64,000 nucleotides of DNA, from assembly GCF_007830635.1 (NCBI RefSeq), contig NZ_VLLA01000005.1, positions 186,001 to 250,000 on the forward strand, read 5' to 3'. The notes beneath the pieces are model-generated. The model ran no database searches. It had not been told where the DNA came from and saw nothing but the letters and a program-made list of their open reading frames with translations. This DNA is from Bradyrhizobium huanghuaihaiense. Lineage in GTDB: Bacteria; Pseudomonadota; Alphaproteobacteria; Rhizobiales; Xanthobacteraceae. Shown piece by piece: positions 26,475-34,932 of this stretch (within the stretch, counting starts at the first letter, position 1; each line of letters begins with the position of its first letter). The translations under genes were made by a program, and so were the position numbers.

Positions 26475-27358
26475 CGATCGAACTCGAACAGACGCGCCGG
26501 ATTGTCGACGAGGATTTTTTGCTGGAACTCCGGCTCCGGCGCGAACAGCGGGATCAGATCGACGAGGTCGCCGTCATTGGGCATCACCTTGACGTTGGGA
26601 TGCGGCCAGTCGGTGCCCCAGATGACGCGGTCGGGCGCAGTCTCGACGATCTTGCGCGCGAACGGCACGGCATCGGTAAAGGGGGGACGACCGGCCGAGG
26701 ACACCCGCTCCGAACCGCAGATCTTGACCCAGCACTTCTCGTCGCGCTGCATCAGCTCGATCAGGATCTTGAACGGAAGCTGATCGAGACCCTCGGACGC
26801 CTTCACTCGGCCCATATGGTCGATGGTGTAACTCAGCGGCAGCCTGGTCAGCATGTCGGCATATTCAGGCAGGTCGATCGCATCGAAATGCAGGTCGATG
26901 TGCCAGCCGAGCGGCGTGACCATCGCGACGATGCGGTCGAACACGCGTTTGTCGGGCACGCCGCCGAGATGGCGGACGAAGTTGAAGCGGCAGCCGCGAA
27001 AACCGCCCTCGTGCAGCACGCGCAGTGCGCGCTCGGTGATGGAGTCGTCGATATTGGCGACCGCACGGTAGGCGCCATTGCTCTCGGCGATCGCGTCGAG
27101 CGCCACCGTGTTGTCGGTGCCGTGCACGCTGGCATTGACGATGACCGCGCGCTCCACCCCGAGCTTGGCGTGCAGCGCCCTGAAATCCTCCAGCGGCGCG
27201 TCGGGCGGCGTGTAGGAGCGATCGGGCGCGTAAGGGTATTTCGCGCCGGGCCCGAAGATGTGGCAATGCGCATCGCAGGACAGCTTTGGCAGCTTGAACT
27301 TCGGCGTGCGCGTATCAGGATCGGGCGGCGGAATGGTCGGCGTGTACATCATGGCCAT
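26471..27358 (-). CDS. ligI: 2-pyrone-4,6-dicarboxylate lactonase (LigI-like)
   Basis: Opens 2-pyrone-4,6-dicarboxylate to 4-oxalomesaconate, the substrate of the neighbouring GalB-like enzyme. The protein is an amidohydrolase-type TIM barrel with the short metal motif CDAHCHIFGPGAKYPYAPD, FRGCRFNFVRHLGG, TIDHMGRV and the terminal IWGTDWPHPN with its catalytic Asp. These match LigI of Sphingobium as I recall it. Start is probably the ATG at 27358; a GTG one codon upstream is possible, and neither has a strong ribosome site. Lies 30 bases after the TetR gene and overlaps the carrier gene. Confidence 0.87.
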   Translation of the reverse strand: MAMMYTPTIPPPDPDTRTPKFKLPKLSCDAHCHIFGPGAKYPYAPDRSYTPPDAPLEDFRALHAKLGVERAVIVNASVHGTDNTVALDAIAESNGAYRAVANIDDSITERALRVLHEGGFRGCRFNFVRHLGGVPDKRVFDRIVAMVTPLGWHIDLHFDAIDLPEYADMLTRLPLSYTIDHMGRVKASEGLDQLPFKILIELMQRDEKCWVKICGSERVSSAGRPPFTDAVPFARKIVETAPDRVIWGTDWPHPNVKVMPNDGDLVDLIPLFAPEPEFQQKILVDNPARLFEFDR

Positions 27359-27388
27359 CACTTGAATCGCCGAGCGAGACGGTTTCCT

Positions 27389-28099
27389 TCAAGTCTTGCT
27401 ACTGACGACCGGTCGCCGTCGTGCCGGCGCGGCCTGGTCGAGCGCAGGCGCCTGGAACGCGGCGACGGTGGCCTGCACCAATTGCTCGATGGCGCCTGCG
27501 GCATCGCTGCCATCGGCCTCGCCGCGCGACAGGCGCGAGACGCGGTCCGGCGTCACCAGCGAGTAATAGAGCGCGCCGAGCAGGAAATGGCTGCGCCAGA
27601 CGATGTCGGTGCGCGGAATGTGCGGCAGGCTCTCGTGGATCGCGTCGATGAAGGCGTGGCTGGTGTCATCGAAGGTCTGCGCGATGATTTTTCGCGCAAC
27701 CTCGTTGCCCTCAGCCGACATCACCGCACGCAGCCGCGTGAAGCGCGCCCCGCCACCGGCGAGATCGCTGCCCGAGGTGAAGGCCGGCACCACATAGGCA
27801 CGCACGATCGCCTCCAGCCGGTCCTGCAGATCGCGCACGCGCTTTGCGGCGGCGAGCAGCTCGGAGCGGCGCAAATTCATCGGCCCGCAATGACGCCGGT
27901 AGATCTCCAGCAGCAGGCCGTCCTTGGTCTTGAAATGATAGGTCACGCTGCCGGGATTGGCGCCGGCGGCCTGCGCGATGTCGCGCACCGAGACCGCATT
28001 GAAGCCGTTGGTGGCGAACAGCTCCTCGGCTGCGGCGAGGATCGCCTCGCGCATGTTCGGCTTGCGGGCCGTTTCCTTGCTGGTGGGCTTGCGTACCAT
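27389..28099 (-). CDS. TetR-family regulator of the aromatic operon
   Basis: A 236-residue repressor. The N-terminal helix-turn-helix spans about residues 17-60 (ILAAAEELFATNGFNAVSVRDI, AGANPGSVTYHFKTKDGLLLE), followed by a helical ligand domain and a basic C-terminal tail. The ATG at 28099 is chosen because the upstream extension would run through the operator. An 18-bp palindrome ends 4 bases before the ATG, so the gene is autoregulated and its mRNA has almost no leader. It is first in a seven-gene operon. The same promoter-operator recurs before the extradiol dioxygenase gene at 51.5-52.5 kb. Confidence 0.88.
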   Translation of the reverse strand: MVRKPTSKETARKPNMREAILAAAEELFATNGFNAVSVRDIAQAAGANPGSVTYHFKTKDGLLLEIYRRHCGPMNLRRSELLAAAKRVRDLQDRLEAIVRAYVVPAFTSGSDLAGGGARFTRLRAVMSAEGNEVARKIIAQTFDDTSHAFIDAIHESLPHIPRTDIVWRSHFLLGALYYSLVTPDRVSRLSRGEADGSDAAGAIEQLVQATVAAFQAPALDQAAPARRRPVVSSKT

Positions 28100-28102
28100 G
28101 TG

Positions 28103-28141
28103 ATTTGTACTATCGTACAAAAAATCAGGTCTCGTCAACAA
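28103..28141 (-). promoter_or_regulatory. Promoter-operator of the TetR-led aromatic operon
   Basis: TTTGTACTATCGTACAAA (28104-28121) is a palindrome with 7-base arms and a 4-base centre. On the minus strand a TTGACG box lies at 28138-28133 and the palindrome covers the expected -10 region, ending 4 bases before the TetR ATG. A repressor bound here would block RNA polymerase directly. The 39-base segment matches 52581-52619 at 33 of 39 positions by my count. Confidence 0.8.
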
Positions 28142-28213
28142 GAACCATGGGCATCGTCCGGAGCGGCTCGGAGACCGCCGTCAGGGACGAAACGCCCGCA
28201 AGGAGTGCTGGGA

Positions 28214-29191
28214 ATGCTGGGTTTGAACACAATGATCGGCCGGCTCGCGGTCGGTGCAGGCATGCTGCTCGCAGCGAGTGCCGCGCAGGCCGACAATTAT
28301 CCGAGCAAGCCGGTCCACATCCTGGTGCCCTATGCGGCCGGCGGCGCGGTCGACGTGCTCGCGCGTACGCTGGGCCAGGCACTGGCCAAGACCTGGGGTC
28401 AGCAGCCGGTGATCGACAACCGTCCCGGCGCCGGCGGCATCGTGGCGTCGCAGACGCTGGCGCAGGCCGCACCCGACGGCTACACGCTGATCCTGGTCGC
28501 CAGCGGCCATCCGCTGAACCAGTTCATCTATCCAAGCGTGCCCTACGATACGTTCAAGGACTTCACCGCGATCACCGAGGTCGCCTCCTCCCCGCTCGCG
28601 ATCGTGGTGGCCAAGGACAGCCCCTACAAGACGCTCGGCGATCTCCTCGCCGCCGCCAAGAAGGATCCGGACAAGCTCTCCTACGGCATGTCCGGCAACG
28701 GCACGTCGGCGCATCTCGCCGGCGAGCTGCTCAAACACATGTCCGGCACCAAGATCGTCGCGATCCCCTACAAGGGCGGCGCACCGGCGCTGACGGCCGT
28801 GATCGCCGGCGAGATCCCGCTCAGCATCAATCCGCTCGCGGAAGCCATCGGCCAGCTCGAAGGCGGCCCGGTGCGCGCGCTCGCGGTGACCTCGGCCGAA
28901 CGCTCCAAGGCGCTGCCGGATGTTCCGACCATCGCCGAGGCCGGCGTGCCCGGCTACGACGTCTCGGTCTGGTGGGGCCTGCTGGGTCCGGCCAAGATGC
29001 CGCCGGAGATCGTCGCCAAGCTCGAGACCGACCTCAAGGCCGCGCTGCAAGACCCCAGCGTGCTGTCGACGCTCGCCAAGATCGGCGCAGCCCCCGTCGG
29101 CTCCTCCGCCAAGGATTTTGACGCCTACATGCATGCCGAGGCGACCAAATGGGAGCCGGTGCTGAAGGCCGCCAACATCCGCGCGCAGTGA
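28214..29191 (+). CDS. Tripartite tricarboxylate transporter binding protein (TctC/Bug family)
   Basis: Exported binding protein of 325 residues; signal peptide about 1-27 ending SAAQAD. Family features: YPSKPVHILVPYAAGGAVDVLAR, VIDNRPGAGGIVASQTLAQA, PDGYTLILVASG and the late DVPTIAEAGVPGYD. Ligands of Bug proteins include carboxylates and aromatic acids. AGGAG precedes the ATG at 28214; the long open frame upstream is antisense to other genes. No TctA/TctB membrane genes are nearby, which is common for Bug proteins. Divergent from the TetR operon, so possibly under the same control. Confidence 0.88.
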   Translation: MLGLNTMIGRLAVGAGMLLAASAAQADNYPSKPVHILVPYAAGGAVDVLARTLGQALAKTWGQQPVIDNRPGAGGIVASQTLAQAAPDGYTLILVASGHPLNQFIYPSVPYDTFKDFTAITEVASSPLAIVVAKDSPYKTLGDLLAAAKKDPDKLSYGMSGNGTSAHLAGELLKHMSGTKIVAIPYKGGAPALTAVIAGEIPLSINPLAEAIGQLEGGPVRALAVTSAERSKALPDVPTIAEAGVPGYDVSVWWGLLGPAKMPPEIVAKLETDLKAALQDPSVLSTLAKIGAAPVGSSAKDFDAYMHAEATKWEPVLKAANIRAQ

Positions 29192-29201
29192 GGCTCTTCC
29201 C

Positions 29202-29996
29202 ATGAGGACCTCTCTTGGGCATCTTGCGCGTGCCGCCCTGCTCGCAGTTGCAGTCATCAGCCTGCACGGCGCACCCGTGCGCGCCGACGGCGAAGCAAAG
29301 CTGCTGGCGCCGAGCGGGACCTTGCGCGTCGGCATCTATCCGGGCAGCCCGACCTCGATGGTCACAGATGCGACCGGCAAGCCGCACGGCCTCGCCTACG
29401 ATCTCGGCGGCGAGCTGGCAAAACGGCTCGGCGTCGGAATCGACTATGTCAGGTTTCAGCGCGTCGCCGACATCGTCACCGCGATCCATGACGGCCAGGT
29501 CGACTTCACCGTGACCAACGCCACGCCGGCGCGCGCGAACGAGGTCAGCTTCAGCCAGCCGGTGCTTTCGATCGAGCTCGGTTATCTCGTGCCGGCGAAT
29601 TCGCCGATCGGCAAGATCGAGGATATCGACAGACCGGGTGTGAAGATCGGCGTCACCAAGGGCTCCACCTCCGAGCGCGTCCTGCCGGCGAAATTCAGGA
29701 CGGCAACCATCGTTCCCGCCGAAAGCGTCAAGGTCGCCATTGCCATGTTCGGCCGCGGCGAGATCGACCTCTACGCCACCAACAAGCCGACGCTGTTCGA
29801 AATGTCCGACCAGATGCCGGGCGCCAAGATCCTCGACGGCAATTGGGGGCTGGAGCACATGGCGATCGCGATCCCCCGGGGGCGAGAGGACGCGCTTCCC
29901 CTGCTCAACCGCTTCGTGGCCGAAGAGCGATCATCCGGTGCGCTGGAGACGATCCAGCAGCAGGCGGGCCTGCGCGGCGCGACCAAGACGAAATAA
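29202..29996 (+). CDS. Periplasmic amino-acid-type binding protein (SBP_bac_3)
   Basis: A 264-residue exported binding protein with a signal peptide (about 1-28, ends VRADG), then GTLRVGIYPGSPTSMVTDATG, GLAYDLGGELAKRLGV and DFTVTNATPARANEVSFS, the pattern of cystine/arginine-type SBPs. It starts 10 bases after the TctC-type gene and is probably co-transcribed, giving two unrelated orphan binding proteins in a row. No permease follows. Ligand unknown. Convergent with the MscS gene, 17 bases between stops. Confidence 0.8.
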   Translation: MRTSLGHLARAALLAVAVISLHGAPVRADGEAKLLAPSGTLRVGIYPGSPTSMVTDATGKPHGLAYDLGGELAKRLGVGIDYVRFQRVADIVTAIHDGQVDFTVTNATPARANEVSFSQPVLSIELGYLVPANSPIGKIEDIDRPGVKIGVTKGSTSERVLPAKFRTATIVPAESVKVAIAMFGRGEIDLYATNKPTLFEMSDQMPGAKILDGNWGLEHMAIAIPRGREDALPLLNRFVAEERSSGALETIQQQAGLRGATKTK

Positions 29997-30013
29997 GGGA
30001 AGCACCGCACCGG

Positions 30014-31159
30014 TCAATTGTGGGCACTCGCCCGCATCCGCTCCGGCGCGGCGGGGCGCTGGAGCAGTTCGATGTCATCGCCCCCTCCCTGCGGGATCAG
30101 GATCGCGCGCTCGCGCGGCAGCGCTTCCGGCATCTCGTCGCGGATGAAGGCGATCAGCTTCTCTCGCATCTCGCAGCGCAGGTCCCAGGACTGCGGCGCA
30201 TTCCGCGCGCTGACCAGCGCGCGCAGTTCGATGGTGCGCGAATCCGCGTCGATCACCTGGAGATTGACGACGGCGCCGTCCCAAAGCTTGGACTCCTTCA
30301 CCGCCCCCTCCAGCCAGCGCCGGATGCGCGGCACATCGGCGCGATAATCGACATGCAGCGCGATGACGCCGATCAGGGAGGCGGTGTCGCGGGTCCAGTT
30401 CTGGAACGGCTTCTCGATGAAGTAGGACAGCGGCACCACCATGCGTCGCCAGTCCCAGAGCCGGATCACCACATAGGTCGAGGCGATATCCTCGACCCAG
30501 CCCCACTCGTTCTCGATGATCACGGCATCCTCGATCCGGATCGGCTGGGTGATCGCGATCTGCAAGCCAGCGATGAGATTGCTGAGCAGCGGACGGGCGG
30601 CAAGACCGACGATGATACCGGCAGCGCCCGCGGAGGCGAACAGGCTGACGCCGTATTGCCTCACCGAATCGAATGTCATCAATGCGGTCGAGACCGTGAT
30701 GATGACGATGATGGTATCGGTGACGCGCTTGAACACGCGGACCTGCGTGACATGCTTGCGCGCGACGAAATTCTCGGTGACGTCGCGAAAATTCTGCAAA
30801 TAGCGCGCCGCGCTCATGTCCACGACGCGGATCGAGATCCAGCCGATCAGCGCGATGAAGGCGACGACGAACAGGCGCGTGAGCGGCACACGGATGGTGT
30901 CGTCGAGCGGTGCGAGCGGCAGGACCAGCGCGACGGCGGCAAGACACAGCGCCAGCTGGGCCGGACCGGACGTGCGCTCGATGAACACGCTCAGAAGCGG
31001 AAGCCGGGTCCCGAAGGCGCGATTCAGCAGCCAGACGGCAAATCGATAAAACGACAGGGCGAGCAGCATCGCCCCCGCGACCAGGCCGAGACCGATGAAC
31101 CATGATGGTATCCACCCGAACATCTTGTCGATGTCGGCCATGAGGGCCTGCCAATTCAT
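30014..31159 (-). CDS. MscS-family mechanosensitive channel
   Basis: Inner-membrane channel of 381 residues that opens under membrane tension. Several N-terminal helices are followed by the pore-lining TM3 region GVSLFASAGAAGIIVGLAARPLL and the beta-domain LQIAITQPIRIEDAVII, ENEWGWVEDIASTYVVIRLWD, RRMVVPLSYFIEKPF. The C terminus is a soluble alpha/beta part with extra residues compared with E. coli MscS (286). Single gene; the upstream side faces the DUF763 gene. Confidence 0.88.
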   Translation of the reverse strand: MNWQALMADIDKMFGWIPSWFIGLGLVAGAMLLALSFYRFAVWLLNRAFGTRLPLLSVFIERTSGPAQLALCLAAVALVLPLAPLDDTIRVPLTRLFVVAFIALIGWISIRVVDMSAARYLQNFRDVTENFVARKHVTQVRVFKRVTDTIIVIITVSTALMTFDSVRQYGVSLFASAGAAGIIVGLAARPLLSNLIAGLQIAITQPIRIEDAVIIENEWGWVEDIASTYVVIRLWDWRRMVVPLSYFIEKPFQNWTRDTASLIGVIALHVDYRADVPRIRRWLEGAVKESKLWDGAVVNLQVIDADSRTIELRALVSARNAPQSWDLRCEMREKLIAFIRDEMPEALPRERAILIPQGGGDDIELLQRPAAPERMRASAHN

Positions 31160-31284
31160 TGCTGTCCCCGTCTTGCATTCGCGTCAGCGCTCAACGCCTC
31201 CCGGCCGGCTTCGCTCCCCCGCCTCGTGCAACGCAGCATTCCGCTGGTGCAACTGTCGCCGACCTGCGCTAGTTTGTGGTTCGC

Positions 31285-32535
31285 ATGACCAGACGAACCG
31301 GCAGCGCCGATCTTCCTCTCCACACCGGACGGGTTCCGCCGTGGCTCGCGAGCCGCATGGCAACGCTCGGCGCGATCGTCACGCAGGCGGTCGTGCATCA
31401 TTACGGGCGCGATGCATTCCTGCAGCGGCTGTCGCATCCGTTCTGGTTCCAGTCGTTCGGCGCCGTGATGGGGATGGATTGGCACTCCTCGGGAATCACC
31501 ACTTCGGTGATCGGCGCGCTGAAGCGCGGTCTCGGCCCGCTCCAGGACGAGCTCGGCATCTATGTGTGCGGCGGCCGCGGCCAGCATTCGCGCAAGACGC
31601 CGGACGAGCTGCTGCAGCTCGGCAATCGCGTCGGATTCGACGGCGCAAAGCTGACGCGCGCCAGCCGCCTGGTGGCCAAGGTCGACAGCGCCGCGGTGCA
31701 GGACGGATTCGATCTCTATCTCCACGGCTTCTTCGTCACCAATGAGGGCAAGTGGACGGTGGTGCAGCAGGGCATGAACGGCGACAAGCGCCAGGCCCGC
31801 CGCTATCACTGGCATTCCGAGGCGCTGAAGAGCTTTGTCGATGCGCCCCACAGCGCGATCGACGGTCCCGCCCAAGGCGAGATCGTCAATCTCACCGATC
31901 ACCGCGCCGACGTCTCGCGCACCGCGCAGCTCGAGCTGCTCTCCGCTCTCGGCCCCGATCGCATCCTGACGGAATTCGAGCGGCTCACCAACACGACGCC
32001 CGAGCCGGCGCAAGCCATGCTGCCGCATCTGACCATGCCTGATCATCACGATGTCAGGCCCAAGGACGTGTTCGCCCGCCGCCTGCACGGCACGCTGGCT
32101 GCGGCGGCCGAGCGCGGCCCGGTGGATTTCCCGGAGTTGCTGCTGACGCCCGGCGTCGGCGCGCGCACGGTGCGCTCGCTGGCGATGGTGGCCGAGGTCG
32201 TGCATGGCGCGCCCTACCGCTTCACGGACCCGGCGCGCTTCTCGCTCGCCCATGGCGGCAAGGACCGGCATCCCTACCCCGTCCCGATCAAGGTCTATGA
32301 CGAGACAATCCGCGTGCTGAAAGGCGCGATCCAGAGCGCAAAACTCGGGCGCGAGGAAGAGATGCAGGCGCTCAGGCGGCTCGACGACCAGGCGCGGCGG
32401 CTGGAGCGGACCGCGCGTGGACCGTCGGTCGAGTCGTTCATCGCGGGTGAACGCGCCGCCTCGCCCGATCTCGACGGTCGCTCCGTGTTCGGCTGGGAGC
32501 GCGAGCTTGCGACCACGAAAAAGCGGACCGGCTGA
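31285..32535 (+). CDS. DUF763 family protein
   Basis: A 416-residue cytosolic protein of a widespread family of unknown function. It begins TRRTGSADLPLHTGRVPPWL and contains YHWHSE, an Asp/His-rich pair HLTMPDHHDV, and the late block HGGKDRHPYPVPIKVYDETI. The His/Asp-rich motifs suggest metal binding or a nuclease-like role, but that is inference. I chose the ATG at 31285; a GTG three codons upstream is also possible. Single gene with a strong hairpin over its stop codon. Confidence 0.85.
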   Translation: MTRRTGSADLPLHTGRVPPWLASRMATLGAIVTQAVVHHYGRDAFLQRLSHPFWFQSFGAVMGMDWHSSGITTSVIGALKRGLGPLQDELGIYVCGGRGQHSRKTPDELLQLGNRVGFDGAKLTRASRLVAKVDSAAVQDGFDLYLHGFFVTNEGKWTVVQQGMNGDKRQARRYHWHSEALKSFVDAPHSAIDGPAQGEIVNLTDHRADVSRTAQLELLSALGPDRILTEFERLTNTTPEPAQAMLPHLTMPDHHDVRPKDVFARRLHGTLAAAAERGPVDFPELLLTPGVGARTVRSLAMVAEVVHGAPYRFTDPARFSLAHGGKDRHPYPVPIKVYDETIRVLKGAIQSAKLGREEEMQALRRLDDQARRLERTARGPSVESFIAGERAASPDLDGRSVFGWERELATTKKRTG

Positions 32536-32547
32536 ACACCGGTCCGC
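32523..32547 (+). terminator. Hairpin over the DUF763 stop codon
   Basis: GCGGACCGG and CCGGTCCGC form a perfect 9-bp stem with a 7-base loop that holds the TGA stop. No T-run follows, so it is either a Rho-assisted terminator or an mRNA-stabilising hairpin. Confidence 0.4.
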
Positions 32548-32569
32548 GAGTTGGTCGAAAGGACTCCTC

Positions 32570-32809
32570 TCAGTCGTCCGTCCCCGGCTCCTGATCGAGC
32601 CGGTTGGCTGCGTGATCCTGATACTGTTCGGTCTGGATGGACTTGCCGTCCATGCCGCGAATGTCCGAATGCTGCTTCTTGTCGCGGTTCGACAGCACCA
32701 TGTTGTCGCCGATCTTGTCCTTGGGTACGTCGGTTAATCCGCCGGTGCCGTCGCCCTTACCGTGCATCCCGGACCTGAAATGCGTCTTGCTGCCATGCCC
32801 ACTTGGCAT
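32570..32809 (-). CDS. Small hydrophilic protein, 79 aa
   Basis: Function unknown. Strongly hydrophilic, rich in Gly, Asp, Lys, Gln and His, with no hydrophobic core, so probably disordered. GAGGAG lies before the ATG at 32809. The C terminus DGKSIQTEQYQDHAANRLDQE resembles small stress-associated proteins I recall from Rhizobiales. It is last in a row of four such genes on this strand with 16-33 base gaps, suggesting one transcript and a shared stress role. Confidence 0.65.
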   Translation of the reverse strand: MPSGHGSKTHFRSGMHGKGDGTGGLTDVPKDKIGDNMVLSNRDKKQHSDIRGMDGKSIQTEQYQDHAANRLDQEPGTDD

Positions 32810-32842
32810 CGCTCTCTCCTCTTGCAGTGATCTTGCGAAGGC

Positions 32843-33019
32843 TCAGTGCTTCTGTTGCGCCGGCGTCGGTTTCGGCGGCTTGTGGCCGCTCTGGCCGGGA
32901 TTGTTGTGCTTGTTGTGGTCGCTCTCTGCCAGGGCCTGATCCAGCTCTCGCCCGTCGGGGAGATCAGGCTTGCGCTCGAGAATGCGGACCTGCTGCTCAT
33001 GGGTCTTTTTGCCTTGCAT
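32843..33019 (-). CDS. Small hydrophilic protein, 58 aa
   Basis: A 58-residue Lys/Gln/Pro/His-rich protein (MQGKKTHEQQVRILERKP to the PPKPTPAQQKH end) with no hydrophobic core. GGGAGAG precedes the ATG at 33019, which is why the start is placed there rather than further upstream where the frame is also open. Third gene of the row. Function unknown. Confidence 0.6.
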   Translation of the reverse strand: MQGKKTHEQQVRILERKPDLPDGRELDQALAESDHNKHNNPGQSGHKPPKPTPAQQKH

Positions 33020-33035
33020 GCTGGCTCTCCCGTCT

Positions 33036-33236
33036 TTACCTGCCTCCCCCCTTGCCGGCCTCATCGTGCGTGTGATGGGAGTCGCGCTCGCCTCCACCAC
33101 CCGAGACGCGGCTGTGGCTTCGCTGCGGATCGTCGGCAGGCGGTTTCTTGATCTCCAGCGGCGCCTTTGCGTTCTCGTGCGATGCGCCGGGGCCGCCCTG
33201 CCGGATGCTGTTCGGTGTCTTGGTGGATGTCGACAT
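33036..33236 (-). CDS. Small hydrophilic protein, 66 aa
   Basis: A 66-residue disordered protein starting MSTSTKTPNSIRQGGPGAS and ending in a His/Gly-rich DSHHTHDEAGKGGGR tail, which might bind metal. AGGAGG lies 10 bases upstream of the ATG. It shares the MST start and composition with the next gene upstream, suggesting old duplication or convergent composition. Function unknown. Confidence 0.6.
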   Translation of the reverse strand: MSTSTKTPNSIRQGGPGASHENAKAPLEIKKPPADDPQRSHSRVSGGGGERDSHHTHDEAGKGGGR

Positions 33237-33251
33237 GAAGCGTCGTCCTCC

Positions 33252-33437
33252 TCAGCGGTCCTGCTGATAACCTTGATTGGTCGTGTTCTGCTTGATGTTG
33301 CCCTGGTCTCCCTGCTGGTCCGGATTTTCCGTACGCTGTTGTCCGCGCGGCGTCTGCTTGGCTGACGTTTGCTTGCTGTCGCCAGTTCCCTTCGGGCTCT
33401 GATTGTCGGGCGGAACAGGTGGCATTCTGGTGCTCAT
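33252..33437 (-). CDS. Small hydrophilic protein, 61 aa
   Basis: First gene of the four-gene row. A 61-residue Gln/Asn/Pro-rich protein (MSTRMPPVPPDNQSPKGTG ... QGDQGNIKQNTTNQGYQQDR) with no hydrophobic residues in clusters; fully disordered by eye. GAGGAG precedes the ATG. About 75 bases upstream lies a sequence resembling a general-stress sigma EcfG promoter. Function unknown; a desiccation or stress protectant is a reasonable guess. Confidence 0.62.
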   Translation of the reverse strand: MSTRMPPVPPDNQSPKGTGDSKQTSAKQTPRGQQRTENPDQQGDQGNIKQNTTNQGYQQDR

Positions 33438-33511
33438 GATCCAGACTCCTCAAGAGATGTGGAATCCTTGCGGCACGGAACCTGTTCGTCGCGTGCCGAG
33501 GTCCTGGTGAC

Positions 33512-33536
33512 AACAGCGACCGCCGAACACCGTTCC
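33512..33536 (-). promoter_or_regulatory. Possible EcfG-type (general stress) promoter
   Basis: On the minus strand GGAAC (33536-33532) is followed after 16 bases by TGTT (33515-33512). The EcfG consensus in alphaproteobacteria is GGAAC-N16/17-CGTT, so this has one mismatch in the -10. It is placed about 75 bases before the first of the four small hydrophilic genes. A match this short can occur by chance. Confidence 0.3.
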
Positions 33537-33579
33537 TGACTGATCACAGCTGCGACGATTTTCCGAAGCGCAGGAAACG

Positions 33580-34851
33580 TCAGTCCGCCTGTGCGAGGGA
33601 ACGATCAACCATGATTCGCGCGGACGCCGCGACATCTGTTCCCCTGGCCTCTGCCGTAACGGGAAGCTTCGCGATCGCGCGCAGGCCCGGGCGCCTGCGC
33701 CAGCGGACCTGCGCGGGATCGACGGCCAGACCAAGCTTCGGCCATCGTTCCAACAGCGCCTCCAGCGCGCACGCCGCCTCGATCCGCGCAAGCTGATGGC
33801 CAAGACAAAAATGAATTCCCGTCCCGAACGACATGTGGCGGTTCGGCTTGCGCGCAAGGTCGAGCCGTTCCGGCTGGTCGTGCACCGCCGGATCCATGTT
33901 CGCGGCGGCGAGCATGACCATGACGCGATCACCCTTCTTCAATCGCACGCCCGCGAGCTCGGTATCCCGCCGCACATAGCGCGGCTTGGAGAATTGCACC
34001 GGCGAGACGAAGCGCAGGAACTCCTCGACGGCGAGCGCGATGCGGCCAGAGTCTTGCTCCAGCCAGTCGCGCAAGGCCGGATCCTTAAGAAGTTCATAGA
34101 CCGAACCGCTGATGAGATGCGTCGTGGTCTCCGAGCCCGCAGCCAGCAGGAGGAACACCATCGACACCATCTCGTCCGGCGTGATCTGCCCGCCCTCGCG
34201 CTCGACCTGGATCAGCTCGGCGATCAGGCCCTCGCCGCCCCGCACGCGCGCGATCTGCAACTGTTCCGCGAGATAACGCCGCATCTTGCGGAATGCGAAC
34301 AGCAACCGAAAGAAACTGAGGGCATTCGTGAGAGACGACATTGAATTCGCCCAGGCGATGAACCTCGGACGGTCCGCGGTCGGCAGGCCCAATAGTTCGC
34401 AGATGACCGACAGCGGCAGCAGCCGGGCATAGCGCTGCACGAGATCGGCGGGACTGCCGCCAGCAAACAGATCGTCGGCGAGCCCGTCCGCAATGGCGCG
34501 AATGCGCGGCTCCATCGCCACGATGGCACGCCGACGGAAGGCCTCGTCCACGATGCTGCGCAGCCGCGTATGGTCCGGCTCGTCCATCGTCAGCATGTTG
34601 TTGGCGATGGTCTTCACATATTTCGGCATCCACCAGCGCAGACCTGCGACGTCGCCGTCTTCCTTGCGCAGCGTGAAGGTCGCGCCGTCCTTCAGGACCT
34701 CTGCCGTGGCGTCATGCGTGGTGGTGATCCAGACCTCGCCGACCAGCGGAAAGCGCGTCGCGACCACCGGGCCGGAGGCGCGCAGCGTCGCGATCGCCTT
34801 GGGCGGATCGCGGAAGAAGGCCTCGCTGGTGAAATCGAGGCGCGGTGTCAT
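33580..34851 (-). CDS. Cytochrome P450
   Basis: Soluble bacterial P450 monooxygenase of 423 residues. The haem-ligand motif FGTGIHFCLGHQLARIEA carries the cysteine, LLAAGSETTTHLISG is the I-helix oxygen-activation motif, and VEEFLRFVSPVQ contains the ExxR pair. Normal length for class I P450s, which need a ferredoxin and reductase. No ferredoxin is next to it, but a ferredoxin-NADP reductase gene is 0.6 kb away. Substrate unknown. The sequence between this gene and 33437 contains no other gene. Confidence 0.9.
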   Translation of the reverse strand: MTPRLDFTSEAFFRDPPKAIATLRASGPVVATRFPLVGEVWITTTHDATAEVLKDGATFTLRKEDGDVAGLRWWMPKYVKTIANNMLTMDEPDHTRLRSIVDEAFRRRAIVAMEPRIRAIADGLADDLFAGGSPADLVQRYARLLPLSVICELLGLPTADRPRFIAWANSMSSLTNALSFFRLLFAFRKMRRYLAEQLQIARVRGGEGLIAELIQVEREGGQITPDEMVSMVFLLLAAGSETTTHLISGSVYELLKDPALRDWLEQDSGRIALAVEEFLRFVSPVQFSKPRYVRRDTELAGVRLKKGDRVMVMLAAANMDPAVHDQPERLDLARKPNRHMSFGTGIHFCLGHQLARIEAACALEALLERWPKLGLAVDPAQVRWRRRPGLRAIAKLPVTAEARGTDVAASARIMVDRSLAQAD

Positions 34852-34932
34852 GGCATCACCATAGTGGTTGGCGCCTCAACCAGATGGTGTGCGCGCGGCG
34901 GCGCGCAAGGGCCCGAACCGGCGGAAGAGAGC

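Noticed and set aside
26465..28213. Long upstream extension of the TctC-type frame
   Set aside because: The extension is antisense to LigI and TetR. The true TctC start at 28214 has AGGAG and a signal peptide.
32523..32547. Classical intrinsic terminator after DUF763
   Set aside because: The stem is strong but no T-run follows, so I keep it only as a low-confidence hairpin.
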